Below, one piece after another: positions 1-7,653 of a stretch of DNA of 64,000 bases. The DNA is from Bacillota bacterium. Lineage in GTDB: Bacteria; Bacillota; Clostridia; Christensenellales; Aristaeellaceae. The stretch is from assembly GCA_023444095.1 (NCBI GenBank), contig JAEZRP010000030.1, forward strand, positions 49,543-113,542, in the 5' to 3' direction. Position 1 is the first letter of the stretch, and each line of letters opens with the position of its first letter. The position numbers were made by a program, and so were the translations under genes. The notes beneath the pieces are model-generated. The model was given only the letters and a program-made list of their open reading frames with translations. It ran no database searches and was not told the DNA's origin.

Positions 1-218
1 ACCCGCCGAACCTCCTCAACAAGCCGGCGGGCGACGCCTTCGCGGTCAGAAACGCCTTCGCGCTCAAGATCGACCACCGCGCGGAACCGCCGATGTTCAA
101 GATTACCGACACCCACTTCGCCGCGACGTGGCTTCTCGACCCGCGCGCGCCGAAGATCGAGATGCCGCCCGCGCTCAGGGAGCGCATCGAGCGAATCAGG
201 AAGGAGGCGCGCGGATAA
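1..218 (+). CDS. Peptide ABC transporter ATP-binding protein, C-terminal end (partial)
   Basis: The window opens inside this gene; the reading frame starts at base 3 and ends at TAA 216-218. The last ~71 residues (start PPNLLNKPAG, end RIRKEARG) match the C-terminal extension found in oligopeptide/dipeptide importer ATPases of the DppD/OppD type, which follows the nucleotide-binding domain; the phrase ATWLLDPRAP is typical of that tail. No Walker motifs are in view. Its stop overlaps the next start (TAATG), so it is translationally coupled to a DppF-type ATPase, the usual pair of non-identical ATPases in these importers. Family call is good, substrate unknown. Confidence 0.75.
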   Translation, partial: PPNLLNKPAGDAFAVRNAFALKIDHRAEPPMFKITDTHFAATWLLDPRAPKIEMPPALRERIERIRKEARG

Positions 219-1162
219 TGGACAAGAAAAAACCCCTTCTGGCCGTGCGCGGCCTCAAGCAATACTTCCGCGTGACGCGCAAGTACACCGTGCGCGCGGT
301 CGACGGCGTGACCTTCGACATCTATCCCGGCGAGACCTACGGCCTTGTGGGCGAATCGGGCTCGGGGAAATCCACCATCGGGCGCTCCGTCATTCGTCTC
401 TATCAGCCCACGGACGGCAAGATCACATTTGACGGCGACGACATCTCCGGGCATATGTCGCCCTCGGTGAACCGCAAGCTGCGCATCAAGATGCAGATGA
501 TCTTTCAGGACCCTATGGCGTGCCTGAACCCCCGCAAGAAGGTTCTGGACATCGTCGCGCAGGGTCTCGACATCCACCATCTCTGTTCCTCGCAGGACGA
601 GCGCGCCGAGCGCGTGTTCGAAATGCTGCGCAAGGTCGGGCTCGCGCAGGAGCACGCGAACCGCTATCCGCACCAGTTCTCCGGCGGCCAGCGCCAGAGG
701 ATCGGCATCGCGCGCGCCCTCATCATGAACCCCGACATCATCATCGCAGATGAGCCGATCTCCGCGCTCGACATGTCCATTCAGGCGCAGGTTGTGAACC
801 TCATGAAGGATATCCAGAAGGAGACGAACACCGCCTTCCTCTTCATCGCGCACGATCTTTCCATGGTCAAGTACATCTCCGACCGCATCGGCGTTCTCCA
901 CCTCGGCCACCTCGTCGAGACGGGATCCAAGCGGGAGATCTTCGAGAACCCCATCCACCCCTACACGCGTTCGCTGCTCTCCGCGATCCCGCGTCCCGAC
1001 CCCGCCTATGAGAAGTCGCGCACGTCGCTCCACTACGACTACGCGACCAGCGGCATCATTTACAACAATGGCCAGCTCAACCACGTGGACGGAACCCACT
1101 TCGTCCACGGCACGCCCGCCGAGTTCGAAAAGTGGCGCCGCGAGGCAACACCGGTGTACTGA
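218..1162 (+). CDS. Peptide/nickel ABC transporter ATP-binding protein (DppF/OppF type)
   Basis: A 314-residue cytoplasmic ATPase that would power import of peptides or similar solutes with the preceding DppD-type subunit. Walker A is GESGSGKST (~residues 46-54), the Q-loop is in MQMIFQDPMACLNPR, the ABC signature is FSGGQRQRIGIARAL, Walker B is IIIADEP, and the switch His is in FIAHDLSMV. The C-terminal tail with NPIHPYTRSLLSAIP is the typical oligopeptide-transporter extension. I chose ATG 218, which overlaps the upstream stop, over an in-frame start at 128, because homologues begin near MDKKKPLLAVRGL and the overlap suggests operon coupling. Permeases and any binding protein lie upstream of the window; the three binding proteins at 13-20 kb could use this importer, which is inference. 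Confidence 0.9.
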   Translation: MDKKKPLLAVRGLKQYFRVTRKYTVRAVDGVTFDIYPGETYGLVGESGSGKSTIGRSVIRLYQPTDGKITFDGDDISGHMSPSVNRKLRIKMQMIFQDPMACLNPRKKVLDIVAQGLDIHHLCSSQDERAERVFEMLRKVGLAQEHANRYPHQFSGGQRQRIGIARALIMNPDIIIADEPISALDMSIQAQVVNLMKDIQKETNTAFLFIAHDLSMVKYISDRIGVLHLGHLVETGSKREIFENPIHPYTRSLLSAIPRPDPAYEKSRTSLHYDYATSGIIYNNGQLNHVDGTHFVHGTPAEFEKWRREATPVY

Positions 1163-1179
1163 CCGCAGGGGGAGGATGA

Positions 1180-1312
1180 GGGACGGCGAGGGCGTTGCCC
1201 TCGCGCTCCCGCCGAAGGGACGCTATCCCTTGGGAATCCCATATGAGGGGAAATCGGTTATTGTCCGTCGGTCGCCTGGGGGCCCAAGCCCCAGGCGACC
1301 GAGTTTCGTTTT
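1180..1312 (+). repeat. Three-hairpin intergenic element, copy A (terminator)
   Basis: Follows the ATPase gene. Module 1: GCGAGGGC/GCCCTCGC, 1186-1204, loop GTT. Module 2: AAGGGA/TCCCTT, 1215-1231. Module 3: perfect 14-bp stem TCGGTCGCCTGGGG/CCCCAGGCGACCGA, 1268-1302, then GTTTCGTTTT, which looks like an intrinsic terminator. Confidence 0.7.
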
Positions 1313-1443
1313 GGGGATGGTTCCGTACGCGCCGGACAGACGCTGCCGTCTATCTTGCCGCGCGAGCCGGAAAAACCTGTTCGCAAATTGACGGGACAAG
1401 GGCCGCTTGACGCGGTATACTGGTATAGAAAGGTGGATGGCGC

Positions 1444-2757
1444 ATGAACTGGGTGGATCAGATGAACGAGGTGATGAGCTACGTCGAGCGGAACCTGACC
1501 GAGACCATCGATCTGGACGAGGTCGGGCGCATCGCGGCCTGCCCGAGCGCGGTATTCCAGCGCATCTTCATGCTTTCTGCGAACATGACGCTCACGGAGT
1601 ACATTCGCAGGCGCAGACTGGGCCGCGCGGCTTCGGAGCTGGTGAGCACCCGGGAGCGGATCATGGACATTGCGCTGCGCTACGGGTACGATACCCCCGA
1701 CGCGTTTTGCGTGGCGTTCAAGCGGCTCTATGGGGTGACGCCCTCCGAGGCGCGGCGCAAGCACCTGAAGCTTAAGGGGCACTACCGGCTGCATTTCACG
1801 CTGTCCGCGACGTACATCAAGGGGGATGAGGAAATGGTGATCCAGAACGTGGACCGCTACCGGGTGACCGAGCCGCTGTTCGAGGGCGCGCGCGTCATCC
1901 TGAACCATTTGGGGGAGAGGTACACCCCCGCGTACATTCAGGGCGTGTCCGGCGCGGCGTTTCGCATGAGCGGCGGCTGCCCCAGCAGGCCCACCTGCTT
2001 TTTCACCCGCTGGACGAGCGACTTCCTGCGCTATCTGGGCTACGATGTGACCGAGGTGCCCTGCAAGAGCTCCGATAACAACGACCTCACCGCCGCCATG
2101 ATCGATGCGGTGAAATCGCAAATCGACAGGGGTCGGCCGGCCCTGGTGTGGCATGCGTTCACGAACATGGAGTGGGATGTGGTGTGCGGCTATGACGAGG
2201 AGCAGCGCCAGTTCATCGGGCGCGGCAGCTACAAGGGCCTGGGAGACTACGAGCGGGAGAGCTGGGATCGGCCTGGAACCGCCGAGATCGCCATCGGCGC
2301 GATTCTGATCGGCGAGAAGAAGTTCACCCCCGATGCCGCGAAGTTGGAGTCGGACGCGCTGCGCGATGCGGTAAAGTTCGCGCGCAGGGAGACCGATTCC
2401 CCCACGCCCCACGAGCGCGAGGGCGTGCAGTTCTACCGTTGGTGGGCCGAGGCGTACCAATCGGATACCAAGGAGCGCGACGCGGCGGACGCCTACTGCC
2501 ACGAGGTGTATGCCTCCGCCCGCCGCGCGGGCGTGGAGTTCCTGCGGGAGATCGAGCCCAGGCACCCCGAACGGGAGGCTGCCCTTCTCAAAGCCGCGGA
2601 CTGCTTCGCCCGCGAGGTGGACGCGCTCGAGCGCGCGCGGCCGTACCTCTCCTGGCATTCGCCCTGGGGCGCGGATGCGGCCCGCAACCGCGCCGTCGCG
2701 CCGCTCATCGCCGAGGCGGCGGAGTGGTACGAGAAGGGAATTGCATGCCTGGAGTAG
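1444..2757 (+). CDS. AraC-family regulator fused to a BtrH/peptidase-like domain
   Basis: A 437-residue protein. Residues ~1-105 form an AraC/XylS-type DNA-binding domain with two helix-turn-helices (LDEVGRIAACPSAVFQRIF and IMDIALRYGYDTPDAFCVAFKR) and the usual end GVTPSEARR. Here the HTH is N-terminal, as in SoxS/Rob-like regulators. The rest (~130-437) is not the common GyrI-like effector domain: it holds MSGGCPSRPTCF, a GRPALVWHAF segment and GYDEEQRQFIGRG, resembling the papain/C39-like fold seen in BtrH-type proteins, followed by a helical C-terminus. That assignment is tentative. The gene stands alone between two hairpin elements. A weak promoter (GGGACA 1393, TATACT 1416) lies upstream. 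Confidence 0.75.
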   Translation: MNWVDQMNEVMSYVERNLTETIDLDEVGRIAACPSAVFQRIFMLSANMTLTEYIRRRRLGRAASELVSTRERIMDIALRYGYDTPDAFCVAFKRLYGVTPSEARRKHLKLKGHYRLHFTLSATYIKGDEEMVIQNVDRYRVTEPLFEGARVILNHLGERYTPAYIQGVSGAAFRMSGGCPSRPTCFFTRWTSDFLRYLGYDVTEVPCKSSDNNDLTAAMIDAVKSQIDRGRPALVWHAFTNMEWDVVCGYDEEQRQFIGRGSYKGLGDYERESWDRPGTAEIAIGAILIGEKKFTPDAAKLESDALRDAVKFARRETDSPTPHEREGVQFYRWWAEAYQSDTKERDAADAYCHEVYASARRAGVEFLREIEPRHPEREAALLKAADCFAREVDALERARPYLSWHSPWGADAARNRAVAPLIAEAAEWYEKGIACLE

Positions 2758-2759
2758 GG

Positions 2760-2888
2760 GAGGCGAGGGCTCTGCCTTCGCGCTCCAAGGAGCCGAGTCC
2801 ATTCGGAATCCAGACCATGGGTTAGGGAGATGGATGTCCGTCCGCTGGATCGCGCGGGGCCGAACCCCGCGCGATCTGACGTGTTTTC
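2760..2888 (+). repeat. Three-hairpin intergenic element, copy B (terminator)
   Basis: Begins three bases after the stop of the AraC-type gene. Module 1 is GCGAGGGC/GCCTTCGC (2763-2781, loop TCT). Module 2 is degenerate. Module 3 is a perfect 12-bp stem GATCGCGCGGGG/CCCCGCGCGATC (2848-2876, loop CCGAA), followed by TGACGTGTTTTC. Confidence 0.65.
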
Positions 2889-2892
2889 ATGA

Positions 2893-2921
2893 TTGTTCTT
2901 TTTGGGTGAACGTGATAGACT
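2893..2921 (+). promoter_or_regulatory. Sigma-A-type promoter of the glycosyltransferase gene
   Basis: TTGTTC (2893-2898), 17-nt spacer, TAGACT (2916-2921). The predicted start of transcription is about 25 nt before ATG 2953. Confidence 0.5.
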
Positions 2922-2952
2922 GTATGCGTCAACAGAGGAAGGGAGAATTCCC

Positions 2953-3648
2953 ATGGCACAAATGACGCGCGTCGCGCTGATCCCCGCATACGAACCGGGA
3001 AGGGAGCTTCCGCCGCTCGCCGCGGCCCTGCGGGAAGCGGGCCTCGAGGTCGTCGTGGTGGACGACGGGAGCGGCCCCCGCTTTGATGGTATTTTCGGCG
3101 CCTGCGAACCCTTTGCAGACGTGGTGCGCGATTCGAAGAACGGCGGCAAGGGCCACGCGCTCAAGGTGGGCTTTCGGCGGATCGTCGAGACCGTGCCCGT
3201 CCCGTTCTCGGTCGTCACCCTCGACGCCGACGGTCAGCATAGCGTGGAGGACGCACTCAAAACGCTCGTGGCGGCCGAGGTGCATCCGGGCGAGCTCGTC
3301 CTCGGCTCGCGTAAATTTGACGGCGAGGTGCCGCTCAGAAGCCGCTTCGGGAACGGCGTCACGCGACTCGTGTTCCGGCTCATGACCGGCATATCCGTGC
3401 GCGACACGCAGACGGGTCTGCGCGCCTTCGGAAGCGACATGGCAGATTTCATGCTCGCCATCGCGGGCGAGCGCTATGAATACGAGATGAACGTTCTCCT
3501 GACCTGCGCGCGCGACCGCGTGAGGATGCGCGAGATCGACATCCGGACCATCTACATCGACAACAATGCCTCGTCCCATTTTAGCACCCTCAAGGACTCG
3601 GCGCGCATCTACAAAACCATACTGAGTTTCAGGAGGGCGTCCCGCTGA
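2953..3648 (+). CDS. Glycosyltransferase family 2 (dolichyl-phosphate mannose synthase-like)
   Basis: A 231-residue GT-A fold glycosyltransferase, expected to use a nucleotide sugar at the inner face of the membrane. Visible are the N-terminal LIPAYEPG strand, VVVVDDGSG, the metal-binding DADGQH, LGSRKF, and the GISVRDTQTGLRAF block typical of polyprenyl-phosphate glycosyltransferases related to Dpm1/YkoT. There is no C-terminal GtrA-like or membrane domain; the protein ends soon after the catalytic core. The start at ATG 2953 has GGGAGAATTCCC before it and suits the family better than the in-frame start at 2893. Acceptor unknown. The last ~20 bases overlap the convergent peptidase gene at 3629. 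Confidence 0.85.
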   Translation: MAQMTRVALIPAYEPGRELPPLAAALREAGLEVVVVDDGSGPRFDGIFGACEPFADVVRDSKNGGKGHALKVGFRRIVETVPVPFSVVTLDADGQHSVEDALKTLVAAEVHPGELVLGSRKFDGEVPLRSRFGNGVTRLVFRLMTGISVRDTQTGLRAFGSDMADFMLAIAGERYEYEMNVLLTCARDRVRMREIDIRTIYIDNNASSHFSTLKDSARIYKTILSFRRASR

Positions 3649-4789
3649 CCACGCCAGAGAGCACGTATTTCCCCGTGCTCTTGTTGTTCTTCGTGAGTTC
3701 CAGGGCGTCGAGGTCGTTGAAGTGCCACCACTCGGACGCGAGCGGCGTAAGCCCCGCGTCCGTCATATATTTTTGGAGCCGCTTCGCCGGGCCGTTCATG
3801 GATTTTGCGAGCGTCGCGCTCCTCCACGCCGTGCGCGAGCTTCCGCTGACGGGCGCGGTGAACGTCGCAGATGCCTGGCTCAACTCGTGCATCCGGGTCG
3901 GCATGTTATGGTACTCGGCAGCCGTCACCTCCGTGTATCCATACGCGCCCGCGCGCCTTTCCTCGGTCGCGGTCACTTTTGCGAGGCTCACATCCACCGC
4001 GCCTCCACGCTGGTGGTTGGAAAGCCGCGTCGACGCGAACCACGAGAGCGCCCACGGCGCGGAGGTAATGCCTGCCATGACGGCCTGATCGGAATCCGCC
4101 AACTTTTGAAGCGCGCGGACGATCGTCATCTGCACGTCGTAGGGGCGATACGCCTCGTAGAGCACCAGCGTCTCCCCGTTTTGGAGCGCCGCCTGCTGTG
4201 CCGCATATATTTTTTGGACCATGGGGTATAAGACGGGCATGACGAACTCTCGCATCCCAAGTCGGGCGTTGTTCTGCTTGCCGGGATAAAGTCCCTCGCC
4301 CGTGATCCCCGGGATCGCTTTTCCGGACGAGCGCAGGAGCGACTTGTACGTGTTCGTCGCGTCGTAGACGATGGAGGGCACGACATCGGGAAGGTTCACG
4401 AGGCAGTAGCGCGCGTAGAGATACCCGTCCGTGCCGTCCGCGTTGACGCGCAGAAAGTCGCCCCGCTCGCCGAGGATCAGAAACGCGCCTCCCGCGGGCA
4501 ACGTCTGAATGGTTGTCGACGAGGTCGAGGCCGACGCGCGCAGGTTCATCGGGACCGACGCGAAGCCCGTAGCGCCCTCGATGGGAAGCTCGTACCTTTC
4601 CGATTTGAGCGGCGCCGCGGTGGGCGTAGGCGCGGGCGTGGGAACGGCGGTCGGTTCCGGCGTCTCGCTTGGCGCGGGCGTGGGCGGAACGGGAACCGCG
4701 CCGCGGCGCGTGTTGAAAACGAGCGCAATCAGAAGAACCGCCCCCAGGACGCCGATCAGAACGAACGCATAAATCGTCCGCTTGCGCAT
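3629..4789 (-). CDS. VanX-like D-Ala-D-Ala dipeptidase (peptidase M15D) with SH3 domain
   Basis: A 386-residue secreted or membrane-anchored zinc peptidase. It has an N-terminal hydrophobic segment (~5-24), a Pro/Thr-rich linker (~30-60), an SH3-like domain (~75-135, with MNLRASAS and GYLYARYC) and a C-terminal M15 catalytic domain. Zinc and catalytic residues are visible in SNHQRGGAVD (His, Asp) and SEWWHF (Glu, His); YEAYRPYD corresponds to the YDAYRP block of VanX. The family splits D-Ala-D-Ala or trims stem peptides. With an export segment and wall-binding SH3 module, this one more probably acts on peptidoglycan outside the cell than in glycopeptide resistance. Start 4789 has GGAAGGAGGAA upstream. 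No vanH/vanA/vanRS neighbours. Confidence 0.8.
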   Translation of the reverse strand: MRKRTIYAFVLIGVLGAVLLIALVFNTRRGAVPVPPTPAPSETPEPTAVPTPAPTPTAAPLKSERYELPIEGATGFASVPMNLRASASTSSTTIQTLPAGGAFLILGERGDFLRVNADGTDGYLYARYCLVNLPDVVPSIVYDATNTYKSLLRSSGKAIPGITGEGLYPGKQNNARLGMREFVMPVLYPMVQKIYAAQQAALQNGETLVLYEAYRPYDVQMTIVRALQKLADSDQAVMAGITSAPWALSWFASTRLSNHQRGGAVDVSLAKVTATEERRAGAYGYTEVTAAEYHNMPTRMHELSQASATFTAPVSGSSRTAWRSATLAKSMNGPAKRLQKYMTDAGLTPLASEWWHFNDLDALELTKNNKSTGKYVLSGVVSGTPS

Positions 4790-4876
4790 TTTCGTTCCTC
4801 CTTCCGTCTTTTTCATTTTTCCCCCGAATCCGATCCGCATGCGCGGGGAAAAATGAAGGAAAAAACGGAGGGCTTT

Positions 4877-6304
4877 ATGAAGACAATCTGGCAAGTCGAA
4901 TCCGCCGTACCCCGTCCGCCGCTTGAGGGTGAAATTAACGCCGACGTTTGCGTGATCGGCGCGGGCGTCGCGGGCCTCAACTGTGCGTATCTGCTAAAGG
5001 AGGCCGGGCTGAACGCGGTCGTTTTGGAGGCGGGGCGCGTCGGCGCGGGCACGACGAGCCGCACAACGGGCAAGATCACAGCGCAGCACGACCTCATCTA
5101 CGACTTTCTCTCCCGCACATCGGGCGGCGAGGCCGCCCGCGCCTACGCGGAGATCAACCAAACGGCTCTTGAGACGTACGCGCGCGTCGTCCGGGACGAG
5201 GGAATCGACTGCGATTTTGTGCGCGCAGACTCCTTCGTGTTCGCGCGCGGCGACGCGACATCCCTCGAAAATGAACGGAAGGCCATGGAACGCGCGGGGC
5301 TCGACGCGTACCTGACGGAGGAATCCGAGCTTCCCTTCCCCGTGACGGCCTCCCTCGGCCTCCGGAATCAGGCACACTTCCACCCCATGAAATACCTGAA
5401 CGCACTCGCGCGGCTCGTCCCGGTATACGAAAACAGCCGTGCGCTGGACGTCGAGGAAAAGATTGTCCGCACGGCGCGCGGGAGCGTCCGCGCTGACCGC
5501 GTCGTCGTCGCGACGCGCTTCCCCTTCCTGAACGCTCCCGGCTACTATTTTCTGCGCATGCATCAGGAGATGAGCTGCATTCTGGCGCTCGAGGGACCGC
5601 GGCCGCTCTCCGGCATGCACATCGACAGGGCGGACGGCGGACTCTCGCTGCGGCCGTGGCGGAACCTGACGCTCGTCTGCTCCGGAAGCTGGCGCACGGG
5701 CGAGAACGCCGGGAGCCAGTATGCCGAACTCGAGCGCAAGGCGGCGGAGATGTTCCCCGTCGCGCGGCCCGTCGCGCGCTGGTCGGCGGAGGACTGCGTG
5801 ACGCAGGACAGGCTCCCCTTCGTCGGCCCTTACGGCGCGCATACGCAGGACATGTACGTTGCAACGGGCTTTGGCAAGTGGGGGATGTCGCTTTCGATGG
5901 CGGCTGCGCTCATCCTGACGGAGCTCATCCAGGGGCGCGAATCCGCCGCCGCGCGCCTCTTCTCCCCCCGCCGCGCGCCCACCCACGGCATGAAGGCGCT
6001 GGGGGACGACATGATTGCGAGCGTCAAGGGCTTCGCGCGCCACCTGAAGCTCCCGGAAGACGCGCTGCCGGACGTCCCGGCGGGCGAGGCGCGCGTGGTG
6101 GAGCTGAGCGGACACAAGGTGGGCGCGTACCGCGATCCGGACGGGAAAATCCACGCCGTCCCGCTCACCTGTCCCCACCTCGGGTGTATGCTCTCCTGGA
6201 ACCCGGACGACTTGAGCTGGGACTGCCCCTGCCACGGCTCGCGCTTTGACGTCGACGGGAATTTACTCGACGGACCCGCACAGGATAACCTTCCGCCCTT
6301 GTGA
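4877..6304 (+). CDS. FAD-dependent oxidoreductase with C-terminal Rieske [2Fe-2S] domain
   Basis: A 475-residue protein. The N-terminal D-amino-acid-oxidase-like domain has the dinucleotide motif VCVIGAGVAGLNCAYLL and GTTSRTTGKITAQHD, and the second FAD block lies near YVATGFGKWGMSLS. The last ~75 residues are a Rieske domain with both cluster motifs, CPHLGC and CPCHGSRFD (two Cys, two His). The architecture matches the YhfW-type oxidoreductases of Bacillota, whose substrate is not known to me. I chose ATG 4877 for its GGAGG at good spacing; an ATG at 4853 lacks one. It is divergent from the M15 peptidase. The promoter of the next gene overlaps its stop codon. Confidence 0.88.
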   Translation: MKTIWQVESAVPRPPLEGEINADVCVIGAGVAGLNCAYLLKEAGLNAVVLEAGRVGAGTTSRTTGKITAQHDLIYDFLSRTSGGEAARAYAEINQTALETYARVVRDEGIDCDFVRADSFVFARGDATSLENERKAMERAGLDAYLTEESELPFPVTASLGLRNQAHFHPMKYLNALARLVPVYENSRALDVEEKIVRTARGSVRADRVVVATRFPFLNAPGYYFLRMHQEMSCILALEGPRPLSGMHIDRADGGLSLRPWRNLTLVCSGSWRTGENAGSQYAELERKAAEMFPVARPVARWSAEDCVTQDRLPFVGPYGAHTQDMYVATGFGKWGMSLSMAAALILTELIQGRESAAARLFSPRRAPTHGMKALGDDMIASVKGFARHLKLPEDALPDVPAGEARVVELSGHKVGAYRDPDGKIHAVPLTCPHLGCMLSWNPDDLSWDCPCHGSRFDVDGNLLDGPAQDNLPPL

Positions 6305-6327
6305 AACGCTTCAAACTGATGTATAAT
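6299..6327 (+). promoter_or_regulatory. Sigma-A-type promoter of the PRPP synthetase-like gene
   Basis: TTGTGA (6299-6304), 17-nt spacer, TATAAT (6322-6327). The -35 overlaps the stop codon of the preceding oxidoreductase gene. GTG 6370 is about 35 nt past the expected transcription start. Confidence 0.6.
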
Positions 6328-6369
6328 GTCTGTGCGAACCGGAACGAACGAAACAAAGGAGCGAGAAGG

Positions 6370-7572
6370 GTGAGCTTATTGGAGCCAATATTCGGCGTGG
6401 ACGGCGATTTTTGCGGCCCGCAGACCTCTGTGGGGCCGCTCGGAATCATCGCCTTGCCGGGCACGCAGGAAATCGCGGAAAAGATCAACCGGTATCTGGT
6501 TGAATGGCGAAACAAGCCGGAGAACGGCAACGGCCTTTTGATGGCCCATCCGGGTTACGCCCGGGATACCTTCATCATCGACGCGTCGCTGCCCCGCTTC
6601 GGGAACGGCGAGGGCAAGGGCATCATCCGTGAAACCGTCCGCGGCTACGACATCTACATCCTCTGCGATATTGGCAACTACGGGGAGACCTACTCCATGT
6701 TCGGCATGAAGTACCCCATGTCCCCCGACGATCACTTCCAGAACCTCAAGCGCATCATCGCCGCGATGGGCGGCAAGGCCAAGCGTGTGACGGTGGTCAT
6801 GCCCATGCTCTACGAGGCGCGCCAGCACAGGCGCATGGCCCGCGAATCGCTCGACTGCGCCATCGCGCTTCAGGAGTTGGTGGCCATGGGCGTCGACAAC
6901 CTCATCGCCTTCGACGCGCACGACCCGCGCGTCCAGAACGCTATTCCGCTGCACGGTTTTGAAAACATCATGCCCACCTATCAGATGCTCAAGGCGCTCA
7001 TCCGCCATGAGCCCGAGCTCTCCATCCAGCCCGACCGGATGATGATCGTCGCGCCCGACGAGGGAGGAATGGGCAGAAACATCTATTACGCCACCTTCAT
7101 GGGCCTTGACCTCGGCATGTTCTACAAGCGGCGCGACTATACCCGCATCATCAACGGCAGAAATCCCATCATCGCCCACGAATACATCGGCGCGGACGTC
7201 TCCGGCAAGGACATCCTCATCGCGGACGACATCCTATCCTCCGGCGATTCGATGCTCGACCTCGCGACGGAACTCAAAAAGCGCAACGCCCGCAACATCT
7301 ATATGTTCATTACATATGCCCTCTTTACCGACGGCCTCGACGCCTTCAACAAGGCGCACCGGGAGGGGATCATCACCCGCGTATTCTCCACCAACCTCAC
7401 CTACCGCACGCCCGAATTGAAGGCCGCGCCCTGGTTCCGAGAGGCGGATCTGTCCAAATACATCGCCTACGTCATCGCGACCCTCAACCACGACCGCTCG
7501 GTCTCGGCGCTCCTCGACCCCGCCGCCCGCGTTGCTGCGCTCCTCCGGCGCAAGCGAGAGACGGAGGTGTAA
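6370..7572 (+). CDS. Ribose-phosphate pyrophosphokinase-like protein (long form)
   Basis: A 400-residue phosphoribosyltransferase-fold enzyme predicted to make PRPP from ribose 5-phosphate and ATP. Seen in order are an N-terminal Prs-like domain (VTVVMPMLYEARQHR, the catalytic-loop region; FDAHDPRVQNAIP), VAPDEGGMGRNIYYA and the PRPP-binding loop ADDILSSGDSMLD. Classical Prs is ~315 residues with a DDxxDTGGT loop; this one is longer and the loop is altered to DDILSSGDS, like the long Prs paralogues of Clostridia. GTG 6370 is preceded by AAAGGAG. Whether it is the only Prs of the cell cannot be told. A GC hairpin follows at 7608. Confidence 0.8.
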   Translation: MSLLEPIFGVDGDFCGPQTSVGPLGIIALPGTQEIAEKINRYLVEWRNKPENGNGLLMAHPGYARDTFIIDASLPRFGNGEGKGIIRETVRGYDIYILCDIGNYGETYSMFGMKYPMSPDDHFQNLKRIIAAMGGKAKRVTVVMPMLYEARQHRRMARESLDCAIALQELVAMGVDNLIAFDAHDPRVQNAIPLHGFENIMPTYQMLKALIRHEPELSIQPDRMMIVAPDEGGMGRNIYYATFMGLDLGMFYKRRDYTRIINGRNPIIAHEYIGADVSGKDILIADDILSSGDSMLDLATELKKRNARNIYMFITYALFTDGLDAFNKAHREGIITRVFSTNLTYRTPELKAAPWFREADLSKYIAYVIATLNHDRSVSALLDPAARVAALLRRKRETEV

Positions 7573-7607
7573 ACCGGCCAAAAACGGGTATCATGATACA
7601 ACGGCAT

Positions 7608-7631
7608 GGGCGCGCCCTTCGCGGCGCGCCC
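7608..7631 (+). terminator. GC hairpin between the prs-like and DUF255 genes
   Basis: GGGCGCGCC (7608-7616) pairs perfectly with GGCGCGCCC (7623-7631), followed by TTTGCGATTT. It may end the prs-like transcript. It also lies only 10 nt before the SD of the next gene, so an attenuator role is possible. Confidence 0.5.
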
Positions 7632-7653
7632 TTTGCGATTTGGAGGTGATCCC

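Noticed and set aside
3629..4789. VanX-like peptidase together with the VanW-like gene at 25028 as a glycopeptide-resistance system
   Set aside because: They are 20 kb apart, with no vanH, ligase or vanRS; the peptidase is exported, unlike VanX, and VanW proteins are common without resistance.
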